Counted from the first letter of the stretch, positions 1 through 7,277 are shown. The stretch: 64,000 bases of DNA from Sporomusaceae bacterium (GCA_031460455.1 JAVKTQ010000013.1:44429-108428), one strand, 5' to 3'. The notes: generated by a model from the sequence alone, not told the origin. Program-made: numbers and translations.

Positions 1-442
1 ACTCCTCGGCGGCGATAAAAGGCGTCATCTCGGTGGTGGAGAAGCTCATGAGGAAAACCATCACCACAGGCAGGACCACGAACAGGGCGTAGCTTACCCC
101 TACGGCGAACATGACGGTTGCCGCCACGCCGGCCGCCACAGCCAGCCGTTTCTCCCCCTCGCGCAGGCCGGGAGCCACGAACCAGGCGGCGCTGGCCACC
201 GTCACGGGAAAAGAAAGGATAAGGCCGATGGTCACCGCCAGGCGGAGCTGCAGGTAGAAGCCGTCGAGCGGCCCGAAAAAGACCATCTGCACGCCAGGCA
301 GCACCGACTTCAGGGCGGCGAAGAATGCCGGGGCCATGAAATAGCCGGCGGCTGTGGCTGCGGCCAGGGCGGCGAGGGCGGCGATGATGGCCCGGCGCAA
401 TTCGGTCAGGTGCTCTACCAGGCTAAGGCGGGTGTTGTCCAC
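1..442 (-). CDS. tatC: TatC, twin-arginine translocase subunit (N-terminal part)
   Basis: The reading frame runs off the left edge of the window, so only about the first 147 residues are visible. It starts at a GTG with GGGGCGGTGA just upstream, the TGA of that box being the stop codon of the preceding gene. The N-terminus reads VDNTRLSLVEHLTELRRAI, with the EHLTELR motif that marks TatC, followed by hydrophobic segments and a charged loop. TatC is the membrane receptor for twin-arginine signal peptides and exports folded cofactor-containing proteins. It is the last visible gene of an operon that also encodes a Tat-signal Fe-S protein (1884-2444), and a second Tat-signal protein lies at 5384-6079. 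A tatA partner is not visible here. Confidence 0.9.
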   Translation of the reverse strand, partial: MDNTRLSLVEHLTELRRAIIAALAALAAATAAGYFMAPAFFAALKSVLPGVQMVFFGPLDGFYLQLRLAVTIGLILSFPVTVASAAWFVAPGLREGEKRLAVAAGVAATVMFAVGVSYALFVVLPVVMVFLMSFSTTEMTPFIAAEE

Positions 443-446
443 AGCG

Positions 447-725
447 TCACCGCCCCAGAAGTTTATCGAGCAGCGATTTCGAGGCAACGAGGACGTAGCT
501 GTGGCCGGCTTCGTAGCGGACACCGGCCTCGCGCAATCGCGCCTCGGCGGCGGCGAGGTCCCGGATGGCGCATTTCAGGGCCACGCCGCAGTTGGGGCTT
601 ATATCTTTCGGCCCGGGGATAAGCTCCACCGCCAGGCCGGCCCGTGTCAGCACCTTTTCCGCCTGGACGGCGTGCTGGGATGAGAAAAAGGTGACGATAC
701 CGCACGGCTCGCTCAAGGCGCTCAC
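447..725 (-). CDS. DUF3343 protein, putative Se/S carrier-like
   Basis: A 92-residue soluble protein beginning MSALSEPCGIVTFFSSQHAV, typical of the DUF3343 family. These small proteins often sit beside YedE-type transporters and cysteine desulfurase-like enzymes and have been proposed to handle selenium or sulfur. Visible cysteines are in EPCG and near NCGVALKC. The ATG overlaps the stop of the cysteine desulfurase gene by four bases, so the two are translationally coupled, and tatC follows after four bases. The family assignment is firm. The role in chalcogen transfer is an inference from context. Confidence 0.8.
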   Translation of the reverse strand: MSALSEPCGIVTFFSSQHAVQAEKVLTRAGLAVELIPGPKDISPNCGVALKCAIRDLAAAEARLREAGVRYEAGHSYVLVASKSLLDKLLGR

Positions 726-1876
726 CTCGCCATTTCGGCTATCTGGCCCAGGGCGCTTACCACCAGGCCGATTTCTTCCCTGGTCGTGAACTGGCTGACG
801 CTGAACCGCACCGTCCCCTGGGGGAAGGTGCCGATCGTCCTGTGGGCGGCCGGAGCGCAGTGCAGGCCCGTCCGGGTCAGGATGCCGAACGCCCGGTCGA
901 GGGCCAGCCCCACTTCCGAGCAGACCAGTCCGTCGTAGTTGAGGGACACCACACCGGCGTTGTCCGCCGCGTCCGTCGGCCCGTAAACGGTGATACCGGG
1001 GATGGAGGCCGCCCCTTTGACGAGCGCGGCGACGAGGTCCTGCTTGTGGGCTGCGATCTTGTCGACCCCGGTCGCCGCCAGTTCGGCCACCGCGGCCCCC
1101 AGGCCGGCGATGCCGACGGCGTTGAGGGTACCGCTTTCCAGGCGGTCAGGCAGGAAGTCCGGCTGGTATTCGGCCTCGGATAAGCTGCCGGTGCCGCCGT
1201 ACAGCAACGGCGGCAGCTCGACCGCGGGGGACAGCGCCAGCCCGCCTGTGCCCTGCGGCCCGCCCAGTCCCTTGTGGCCAGTGAAGGCGAGTAGATCGAT
1301 GTTGTCGGCCTGCATGTCGATGGGCACGCAGCCGGCCGTCTGGGCGGCGTCGACAGCGAACGGCACCCTGCATTCCCGCGCGATGCGGCCGAGCGCGGCG
1401 ACCGGCATGATGGCGCCGGTGACGTTGGAGGCATGGGTCGCGATAATCAGCCTGGTGTTCCGTGTGACAGCCCTTTTAACGCCGTCCGGGTCTGTCATCC
1501 CCGTGCGGTCGCACGGCACCACCGTAAGGGCGGCTCCCAGCGACTCCAACCTGCGCAGCGGCCGCATGACGGCGTTGTGCTCCATGCCGGTGGTAACGAC
1601 ATGGTCGCCTGCTCCGAGCAGGCCGAAGATGATCATATTTAACGCCTCGGTGGCGTTCTTGGCGAAAACCACCCGGTCGGGCGACGCGGCGTTGAACAGC
1701 CGGCTCAGGCCTTCGCGGGCCGCGAATACTACGCGGGCGGCTTCGATCGACATGCTGTGCCCAGACCGGCCGGGATTGCCACCGGCCGTTGCCAGATAAT
1801 CCTGCATGGCGGCGAGCACGGCCGGGTGTTTGGGCCAGGAGGTCGCCGCGTTGTCCAGGTAGATAGCCATGGTCAT
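722..1876 (-). CDS. Cysteine desulfurase-like class V aminotransferase
   Basis: A 384-residue PLP enzyme starting MTMAIYLDNAATSWPKHPAV. It carries the usual marks of the CsdB/NifS group: YLDNAAT at the N-terminus, HASNVTGAI in the middle, and the PLP lysine in FTGHKGLGGPQGTG near residue 205. Such enzymes take sulfur from cysteine or selenium from selenocysteine as a persulfide or selenide. The first ATG lies only three or four bases from the GAGGG box, while the ATG two codons later (1870) has better spacing and may be the real start. The DUF3343 and YedE-like neighbours suggest a selenium or sulfur trafficking role rather than Fe-S cluster assembly. No isc or suf scaffold gene is nearby. 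Confidence 0.88.
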   Translation of the reverse strand: MTMAIYLDNAATSWPKHPAVLAAMQDYLATAGGNPGRSGHSMSIEAARVVFAAREGLSRLFNAASPDRVVFAKNATEALNMIIFGLLGAGDHVVTTGMEHNAVMRPLRRLESLGAALTVVPCDRTGMTDPDGVKRAVTRNTRLIIATHASNVTGAIMPVAALGRIARECRVPFAVDAAQTAGCVPIDMQADNIDLLAFTGHKGLGGPQGTGGLALSPAVELPPLLYGGTGSLSEAEYQPDFLPDRLESGTLNAVGIAGLGAAVAELAATGVDKIAAHKQDLVAALVKGAASIPGITVYGPTDAADNAGVVSLNYDGLVCSEVGLALDRAFGILTRTGLHCAPAAHRTIGTFPQGTVRFSVSQFTTREEIGLVVSALGQIAEMAR

Positions 1877-1883
1877 TCACCCT

Positions 1884-2444
1884 CTATGCTTTCGCGGTCG
1901 AGAAGGCCGGACGCCTGGCCCCCGCCGCCGTGACCTTAATGGCTACCGGCTTGACGGGACAGGCTTTGACGCAGGTGTAGCAGCCGGTGCACTTTGCCGG
2001 GTCGACGGCCACAAGGCGTTTGCCGGGCACCTTGCTGATAGCGCCGGCCGGACAGGGTTTTATGCACTTGTCGCAGCCCACGCACTCCTTTTCGAGAATG
2101 ACGGCGGTGCCCATCTTGGCCTCGGCGGCCGGTATTCTTGCCAACGCCCCCGAGGGGCAACGCGCGGTGCATTTCATGCACAGCGTACAACCGTCCGCCA
2201 GCAGCGGCGTGGCCACATTGCTCCAGCCGGTGCCGAGATGGGCCGAAGCGATCGCCTTTTCCGGGCAGGTGTCGAGACACTGGTGACAGCGCAGGCAGAT
2301 GTGCCGGAAATCGCTCTCCGCCACCGCGCCGGGCGGCCTGACGAGCCCGGCCTCGGCGGGAAGGAGGCTGGCGGAACCGAACGCCGCGACCGTCACGGCG
2401 GCGGCGCCGGTCATCTTGATGAAAGTACGACGGGAATAAGGCAT
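1884..2444 (-). CDS. Tat-exported polyferredoxin with four 4Fe-4S motifs (NapG-like)
   Basis: About 186 residues. The N-terminus MPYSRRTFIKMTGAAAV is a twin-arginine signal followed by a hydrophobic stretch, so the protein should be exported folded. The mature part has four cysteine groups, CLRCHQCLDTCP, CTLCMKCTARCP, CVGCDKCIKPCP and CTGCYTCVKACP, enough for four 4Fe-4S clusters as in NapG/MauN-type electron carriers. The ATG at 2444 is chosen because GGCGG lies eight bases upstream; a GTG at 2453 is an in-frame alternative. The gene sits between the YedE halves and the desulfurase, with gaps of 7-12 bases. Its redox partner is not identified. Confidence 0.85.
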   Translation of the reverse strand: MPYSRRTFIKMTGAAAVTVAAFGSASLLPAEAGLVRPPGAVAESDFRHICLRCHQCLDTCPEKAIASAHLGTGWSNVATPLLADGCTLCMKCTARCPSGALARIPAAEAKMGTAVILEKECVGCDKCIKPCPAGAISKVPGKRLVAVDPAKCTGCYTCVKACPVKPVAIKVTAAGARRPAFSTAKA

Positions 2445-2456
2445 GATAGTCACCGC

Positions 2457-3026
2457 CTATTGCAATAATTTATTGATAAGCGGGAATATAAGATAGTTAT
2501 AGACGAGCGCGCCGGCGTAAAAGCCGAGAAGGTAGACACCGGCGCTCCTGTTGCCTGATGCGGCCATTACATGCTGGCGCACGGGGCAGCCGTTGGCCAC
2601 GGTGGACAGGTAGCCTATACCCAGACCGCAGGCGATGGACATAAGGGCGGCGTAGCTTACCATCAGGCCGCCGGGCAGCGAAACGCCGCGGAAGGGCACT
2701 TCGGTGGCACGTTTTATGGCCAGCAGCACCTCGTCGGGGATGACGCAGGCGGCAAATATATAGAACTCCCTGGCGGCGTCGACCGCCGCGGCCGTCCTGC
2801 CCGCGCGGTCGTACCAGGGGTAGCCGGGCGTTTCGCCGCCCATGGCCTGGGCGAGCGGGAAAAACAGCGCCGCTGTCGCGAGGAAGGCGACAAGGCCTTT
2901 GAGCAGGGCGGTGTCGCGCACGAGGATATAATCACGCAGGCCGCCGATGAAGCACATCCGCGACCGCTGGGCCATGTAGCCGATTATGAACCCGAAAATG
3001 AGGCTGATGAAAGCCGGCAGCATCAT
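2457..3026 (-). CDS. YeeE/YedE-family transporter, C-terminal half
   Basis: A 189-residue hydrophobic protein starting MMLPAFISLIFGFIIGYMAQ and ending before the polyferredoxin gene. It contains RSRMCFIGGLRD and the GCPVRQHVMA signature of YeeE/YedE channels, in which conserved cysteines relay thiosulfate or possibly selenium species. The start is the first of two adjacent ATGs and overlaps the stop of the upstream half in an ATGA arrangement. A longer in-frame extension exists but overlaps the neighbour and looks non-coding. Single-chain relatives carry both halves in one protein, so this locus encodes a two-piece version. Confidence 0.82.
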   Translation of the reverse strand: MMLPAFISLIFGFIIGYMAQRSRMCFIGGLRDYILVRDTALLKGLVAFLATAALFFPLAQAMGGETPGYPWYDRAGRTAAAVDAAREFYIFAACVIPDEVLLAIKRATEVPFRGVSLPGGLMVSYAALMSIACGLGIGYLSTVANGCPVRQHVMAASGNRSAGVYLLGFYAGALVYNYLIFPLINKLLQ

Positions 3027-3484
3027 CCAGCCCTCCTGCGCATCACGAATGTGGCCGCAGCCACGCCGAGGAGCACGAAAACCGCGCCGGTTGCGCCGAT
3101 GGGGTCGCCGTAGGCGGCGCGGAGCAGCAGCCTTGTCGGGCAGCCCATAATCAGCAGCCCTAGAATCATTACACCCATCCCGCAGAAAAAGGCAGTGAAG
3201 CGGGGCTCGATCCATTGATCTCGGTATTCGCCGTGCTCAGCCGCCGCATAGCGGGCGCCGAGGAAAACGCCGAGCACTGTCAGCAGCGGCCAGGCAGAGC
3301 TGGCCTCGGCCACCTGGACAGGCAGGCCGGTCAGCGCGCCGGTCAGCCACACGACGAAATCGCGGCCGTGACAGACGATGCACAGTCCGTAAGCCGGTGG
3401 CGGCACCACCCATAGAAAGGCCTGGGCCACAACCGCCAGCGCGGCGGCGACCACGCCCATCATTACCGGCGTAACTCGTTCCAT
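3023..3484 (-). CDS. YeeE/YedE-family transporter, N-terminal half
   Basis: A membrane protein of 153 residues starting MERVTPVMMGVVAAALAVV, with AGAGGAG eight bases upstream of the ATG. It has four or so transmembrane segments, a cysteine pair in GLCIVCHGRDF and a GCPTRLLLRAAYGD motif matching the GCPxR signature of YeeE/YedE proteins. The stop overlaps the start of the second half, so the two are probably made together and assemble as one pore. The known relatives move thiosulfate (YeeE) or are tied to selenium metabolism (YedE). Neighbours with DUF3343 and desulfurase domains favour selenium or sulfur import. Substrate is unproven. Confidence 0.82.
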   Translation of the reverse strand: MERVTPVMMGVVAAALAVVAQAFLWVVPPPAYGLCIVCHGRDFVVWLTGALTGLPVQVAEASSAWPLLTVLGVFLGARYAAAEHGEYRDQWIEPRFTAFFCGMGVMILGLLIMGCPTRLLLRAAYGDPIGATGAVFVLLGVAAATFVMRRRAG

Positions 3485-3505
3485 GAACGCCACTCCTCTA
3501 ACATC

Positions 3506-3538
3506 GTTGTGCCAGTTGGCAAAACCAACTGGCACAAC
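3506..3538. repeat. Perfect 14-bp inverted repeat between the AOR and YedE genes
   Basis: GTTGTGCCAGTTGG and its exact complement flank the five-base loop CAAAA. The hairpin lies 13 bases past the AOR stop codon and 22 bases before the YedE start, on the transcribed minus strand. There is no good T-tract after it, so it could be a weak terminator, an mRNA processing or stability element, or an operator. Confidence 0.7.
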
Positions 3539-3550
3539 ACGGCCGTCTTC

Positions 3551-5368
3551 TTACCTGAGACCTTGCACAACGGGCGCAAGGTCGCTCAAATCGAGTTCCT
3601 TCAGCTTGGCCTCGGTTGGCAGGCTGGTCTTGGTGTCCCAGCCGCGCTTCGTATAGTATTCGTCGAGAATCTGCTCCTGTTTTTCAGGCGGCAGGATAGC
3701 CCCCTTCTTGGGCCCCGCAGTGAAAGCTTCGGTGGTCATCCGCTTGGGCACGTAGTCGTCCACACGGCGGAAGCCTTCGCGGGCATTGAAGACCTTCTCC
3801 TGGTTCCAGATGCGGTCGGCCACGCGGAAGAAGGCCGCGTCGTCCAGCTTCCAGCCGGTGACGGTGTTGAGCGCCTTCTGGAACAGGGCGGTGCCGATGC
3901 CGTAATAGAGGAAACGGCAGATAACGACGGTGTCGCACATCGTGCGGCGCTGCTGTTCTTCGACCGTCGGCCCTACCTGATGGCAGGCGCCGCGGTTGGA
4001 GGTGCCGTAGACGATGGCGAAGCCGTGGTTGGCGGGGATGTTCCAGGCGGCGATCTCCTGGCCCTTGATATGCATGGCGAATTTGTCCGCATCCTTGCCG
4101 AACTTGGCGGCGGCTGCTTTGACGCCTTCGGCCAGGATGGCGCCGACGCCTTCGCGGTAGGCGATCTTCTTCTGCATGGCGATCATGCCCTCGACATTGC
4201 CCCACTTCATCTCGATGCCGTCAAGGTCGGCGCTGGTGACGACGCCCTTGTCGTACAGGTCCATGACGAAGGCCAGGACGTTGGCGACCGATATGCTGTC
4301 AAAGCCAAGATCGTCGGCCAGTTCGATAGATTTCATCATCCCGGCGACATCGGTGACCTGGCAGTTGGAACCGTGCATGGTGCCTGTCTCGTATTCCGGG
4401 CCTTCGGCGATGGTGCCCTTATACGGGCCGCTCGTCACCTGGCCGATCTTCATGCAGTGCAGCGGGCACTGGAAGCAGGAACGGTGCTTGACCCAGAATT
4501 CCTTCTCGGAAATGGGCGCGCCGATTTTTGCCCCCTGCAGGTCGGTGCCCTCCCGGAAGTTTTTCGTCGACTGGGTGCCGGCCTGGCTGGAGGCGAGCAG
4601 CATCGCCGCCGTGCCCCAGCGCCGCCATTGGTCGTAGCCGTTCCAGGTCTTCAGGGCGTTGAACATTTCCTTGCGGAGCGCGACCAGGCCTTCCATGTCG
4701 GCCACCGGCACGATGTTGGTGCCGCGGACGGCGATCGCCTTGAGGTTTTTCGAGCCCATCACGCAGCCGACCCCGGAGCGGCCGGCGGCCCGCGACGACT
4801 CGGTGATGATGCCCGCGTATTTCACCAGGTTTTCGCCCGCCGGGCCGATGTACATCGTGCGGAAGGTCGGCCCCAGCTCCTGGCTGAGCAGCAGATCGGT
4901 CTGGTTGGTGGATTTGCCCCACAGTTTGGCGGCGTCCCTGATCTCGACCTTGCTGTCGTCGATCACGATATAGGCGGGCTTCTCGCTCTTGCCGGTGATA
5001 ATGATGCCGTCATAGCCGGCGAATTTTATTTCGGGGCCGATCTGGCCGCCCATACAGGAATAGGCGACTGTCGACGCCTTTGGATAGGACGAGGACGCCG
5101 GCGAGGTGTTGGCCGACTTGGTGCACACAACCAGCCGCGAAGGACCGGGCAGGATGGTGCCGGTGAGCGGCCCGGTGAATATCATCAGGGGGTTCTGCGG
5201 GCTGAGCGGGTCAAGGCCGGGGGTCTTCACCCTTTCCCACAGGTATCTTGCGCCCATTCCCCGGCCGCCGACAAACTTCTCGGCAATCTTCATGTCAGTG
5301 TCTATCGTTCCGACCTTTTTGCTTGTCAGATCGATTTCGAGGATTTTCCCCATGTATCCGTTCGCCAT
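3551..5368 (-). CDS. Aldehyde:ferredoxin oxidoreductase family tungsto/molybdo-enzyme
   Basis: A 605-residue protein with the AOR N-terminal domain from GYMGKILEIDLTSKK through the GGRGMGARYL and GPLTGT motifs that bind the bis-pterin cofactor. CFQCPLHC near residue 310, with a further cysteine in the CDTVVIC region, would hold the single 4Fe-4S cluster. Family members oxidise aldehydes to acids with ferredoxin, but relatives such as E. coli YdhV and the benzoyl-CoA reductase BamB act elsewhere, so the substrate is open. No signal peptide is present. The start is supported by GGGGGGAGAG upstream. The gene is cotranscribed with the Tat-signal Fe-S protein upstream (15-base gap), which is its likely electron partner. 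Confidence 0.9.
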   Translation of the reverse strand: MANGYMGKILEIDLTSKKVGTIDTDMKIAEKFVGGRGMGARYLWERVKTPGLDPLSPQNPLMIFTGPLTGTILPGPSRLVVCTKSANTSPASSSYPKASTVAYSCMGGQIGPEIKFAGYDGIIITGKSEKPAYIVIDDSKVEIRDAAKLWGKSTNQTDLLLSQELGPTFRTMYIGPAGENLVKYAGIITESSRAAGRSGVGCVMGSKNLKAIAVRGTNIVPVADMEGLVALRKEMFNALKTWNGYDQWRRWGTAAMLLASSQAGTQSTKNFREGTDLQGAKIGAPISEKEFWVKHRSCFQCPLHCMKIGQVTSGPYKGTIAEGPEYETGTMHGSNCQVTDVAGMMKSIELADDLGFDSISVANVLAFVMDLYDKGVVTSADLDGIEMKWGNVEGMIAMQKKIAYREGVGAILAEGVKAAAAKFGKDADKFAMHIKGQEIAAWNIPANHGFAIVYGTSNRGACHQVGPTVEEQQRRTMCDTVVICRFLYYGIGTALFQKALNTVTGWKLDDAAFFRVADRIWNQEKVFNAREGFRRVDDYVPKRMTTEAFTAGPKKGAILPPEKQEQILDEYYTKRGWDTKTSLPTEAKLKELDLSDLAPVVQGLR

Positions 5369-5383
5369 CTTCTCTCCCCCCCT

Positions 5384-6079
5384 TTACGCTCTATAGAGGC
5401 TTTTGGCCACAGCCCGGGCAATTTCGGCCGGCTTGGCGGCGAAGTATTTGCCGTCCTGGTAGACGGGCACTATGGACAGGGCGCCCTCCGGGCAGCCTTT
5501 GACGCAGCTCGGGTCGCCGCCGCACAGATCGCAGATGCCGACGATGACCTTTTCGTCCTTGCTTTTGCGGATAACGTCGGTCCGATCTTTGGCGCACGGC
5601 TCGATGCACGCCCAGCAGGCGATGCATTTCTTCTCGTCCACAAGCACCGCGCCGGTCGTCTTGTCTTTGCTCATGGCACCCACCTTCTCGGGGCAGGCCT
5701 TGATGCAGGGAGCGTCGCCGCACTTGGCGCACAGCGACGGAACATCCACCGGCGGGTTGAAGTAGTAGGTTCTGATCCGCGCCCGCGTGAGATCGAGCTT
5801 CTTGTCGTGGAAGAGCGCGCACTCTACCTCACAGTTTCGGCAGCCGGTGCACTTGGCGTAATCGACCGCTATGTAGCTAGGCACCTTGATCGGTTTTGCC
5901 GAAACCGCGCCGGGCTTGGCCGGAGCTGTCGCAGGGCCCCCCTTCATCGACACGCCTGTCACGGCGGCGCCGACCGCAGCGCCGGCCACCGCCCCGATGA
6001 CGAACTCGCGCCGTGTGAAGAACATATACCTGTTATCTTGCTCGCCCTGGCCTTCCGGATTCTTCTCGTTTTCACTCAT
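5384..6079 (-). CDS. Tat-signal 4Fe-4S electron transfer subunit (partner of the AOR)
   Basis: A 231-residue DmsB/YdhY-type ferredoxin. Residues 20-45 form a twin-arginine-like signal, TRREFVIGAVAGAAVG, preceded by an acidic leader. The mature domain has CTGCRNCEVEC, CAKCGDAPCIKACP, CIACWACIEPCAK and CDLCGGDPSCVKGCP groups, consistent with four 4Fe-4S clusters. It is the first gene of the AOR transcription unit and has a GAGGGGGAT ribosome binding site. Partners of this sort pass electrons between a catalytic subunit and quinones or other carriers. The signal implies that this subunit, and possibly the attached AOR, is exported; this is inference. Confidence 0.85.
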   Translation of the reverse strand: MSENEKNPEGQGEQDNRYMFFTRREFVIGAVAGAAVGAAVTGVSMKGGPATAPAKPGAVSAKPIKVPSYIAVDYAKCTGCRNCEVECALFHDKKLDLTRARIRTYYFNPPVDVPSLCAKCGDAPCIKACPEKVGAMSKDKTTGAVLVDEKKCIACWACIEPCAKDRTDVIRKSKDEKVIVGICDLCGGDPSCVKGCPEGALSIVPVYQDGKYFAAKPAEIARAVAKSLYRA

Positions 6080-6436
6080 GGCTTATCCCCCTCCCTTTTG
6101 TGTAATCGGCTGACGGCACTCAAGTCAGCCATTCCCGTTTGCCGTGATTCAGTTCCGAGGCTATCTGTCCGGACGACCCTCCTCAGCCTCGTTGCCGGCC
6201 GGAATTCAAAACGATCCCATCTCCCCCCGTATGATTATTAAAGCACTTTGGTGACGGCGGCCTTCGCCCGGCCGGTAGCGTCACTCATTTACCCGGACAC
6301 GGAATCTATATAAATACATTTATGGTTAAATTTGGTAATTATGCTGAGAGATATTCTTTATGCGTAAGAATATTCCTGCAATTATCCATGAGTACTTGCC
6401 CTATAAACCATATTAATTTGCGAAGGAGAGTATGCC
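6080..6436. promoter_or_regulatory. Intergenic region upstream of the AOR operon with an inverted repeat
   Basis: About 350 bases without a convincing gene. The half next to the AOR operon is GC-rich; 6300-6420 is AT-rich. ATATTCTT at 6351-6358 is repeated inverted at 6366-6373 around a seven-base centre, a plausible operator. I could not pick a single clear promoter. Confidence 0.4.
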
Positions 6437-6514
6437 ATGACCGCTTGCCGGCCAACAATAAAAAACAAAGGCATCGCGTTTCCGCGATGCCTTTGTCGTG
6501 ACTGTTGGAGATAA
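6437..6514 (+). CDS. Possible 25-residue cysteine-rich micro-ORF
   Basis: An ATG with a very good ribosome binding site (GAAGGAGA, seven bases upstream) opens a 25-codon frame whose product begins MTACRPTIKNKG and ends RCLCRDCWR. The frame reads through the hairpin at 6465-6496 and stops just after it. It could be a leader peptide or the broken start of a lost gene. Nothing homologous is recognised and no expressed gene follows directly. Confidence 0.25.
   Translation: MTACRPTIKNKGIAFPRCLCRDCWR
6465..6496. terminator. Strong hairpin, terminator-like
   Basis: ACAAAGGCATCGCG and its exact complement flank the loop TTTC, a 14-bp perfect stem. A-rich sequence precedes it, so on the minus strand the stem is followed by a T-tract, which fits termination of minus-strand transcripts arriving from the right. 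On the plus strand the T-tract is poor. Confidence 0.6.
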
Positions 6515-6578
6515 GCGGGATCGAACCGCTAAAACATGCTCCTTGATGAACTGATAAGTAAGGTCATTGTATATCCCG
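6507..6578 (-). other. tRNA-like remnant with intact T arm and acceptor 3' strand
   Basis: On the minus strand AGCGG-TTCGATC-CCGCT is a perfect tRNA T arm and is followed by TATCTCCA, as in Firmicutes alanine tRNAs. Exactly 41 bases further 5' sits CGGGATA, which pairs with TATCTCC at six of seven positions, giving a 72-base span of tRNA size. The D and anticodon arms do not fold, so this is not a working tRNA. Such 3'-end fragments are typical of integration scars at tRNA genes. Confidence 0.45.
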
Positions 6579-6642
6579 AGAGACTAGATACCAACTTGGT
6601 TTACAACCTGCGGCAGATAACTGACGTACTACCAACATCATA

Positions 6643-7053
6643 AAATGCCGCCCCAAAGGCAACCGCACTCCCACCGTCGAAGAAGAGCGCATCTGCGCCC
6701 TCCACTGGCTCGACGAAGAACTCGGCCTCGTCAAGCCCAAAGTAATCGTCGCCCTCTGCAGCGTGGCTCTGAAGTATCTGATGGGTCCCGACGCCCGCAT
6801 CACCAAAGACCGCGGCCGCTGGTTCGACACAAAATACGGCATCCCCGCCATCGCCACCTACCACCCCGCCTACCTCCTGCGCCTCGCCAGCCAGGACCAG
6901 ATAAGAGCGAAATGGGAAGTCTTCTACGACCTCAAAGCAGCGGTAGAGAAATGCCGTGAACTGGAGCCGGGGTACGAACTCGCCTCCCCCGAAAAGCCCG
7001 ACCTGCTGGCCATGTACGAGAGCCGCAGGCAAGAGCGGCGAAAAGGCCGATAG
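6643..7053 (+). pseudogene. Uracil-DNA glycosylase (family 4/5-type), 5'-truncated remnant
   Basis: An open frame of 136 codons encodes the C-terminal part of a UDG-superfamily protein. It starts in the middle of the protein at KCRPKGNRTPTVEEE, continues through KPKVIVALCSVAL and GPDARITKDRGRWF, and ends with the ATYHPAYLLR motif and a basic tail. The N-terminal half with the first catalytic motif and the 4Fe-4S cysteines is missing, and no start codon with a ribosome binding site precedes the frame. Intact relatives remove uracil from DNA. A second, internally deleted piece of the same gene lies at 33206-33286 and begins at the same codon. Confidence 0.8.
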
Positions 7054-7099
7054 AGTTGAGCTTACCCATTTTGACGCCGAGATTATATTTAGTTCTCTA

Positions 7100-7131
7100 A
7101 CGCTCCCGGTCAAGTCGGAGCGTCGTTTTTT
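7100..7131 (+). terminator. Intrinsic terminator after the UDG remnant
   Basis: ACGCTCC and GGAGCGT form a stem around CGGTCAAGTC, followed closely by TTTTTT-rich sequence. The element closely resembles the terminator at 46936-46966, including flanking TAGTTCTC, with a compensatory C-G to T-A change in the stem. Confidence 0.75.
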
Positions 7132-7254
7132 ATACTATGTAGCCGACGTACATCCAAGGCGGGTGCTACATCATGGATTGGTCAGTCGCCCTTACCCGGC
7201 AGTAACAATGTTCTGCCTGGGTCTGGCGGTGGGGTTATTCATTTTCCCTTATCC

Positions 7255-7277
7255 GCTGAGGCTGAAATAGCCTCAGC
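7255..7277. terminator. Hairpin just after kdpE
   Basis: GCTGAGGCT and AGCCTCAGC form a perfect 9-bp stem around GAAAT, touching the kdpE stop codon. There is no T-tract on the minus strand, so termination would be weak. Confidence 0.45.

Noticed and set aside
1..3484. Selenoprotein gene with an in-frame TGA
   Set aside because: The selenium-like context prompted a check, but all frames in the operon are complete and no gene shows homology continuing past a TGA.
3509..6241. 910-codon open frame on the plus strand across the AOR operon
   Set aside because: It is antisense to two clear genes with intact domains and has no recognisable protein motifs; long shadow frames are usual in this GC-rich DNA.
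6507..6578. Functional tRNA-Ala gene
   Set aside because: T arm and acceptor fit, but the D and anticodon arms cannot form and no proper anticodon loop exists.
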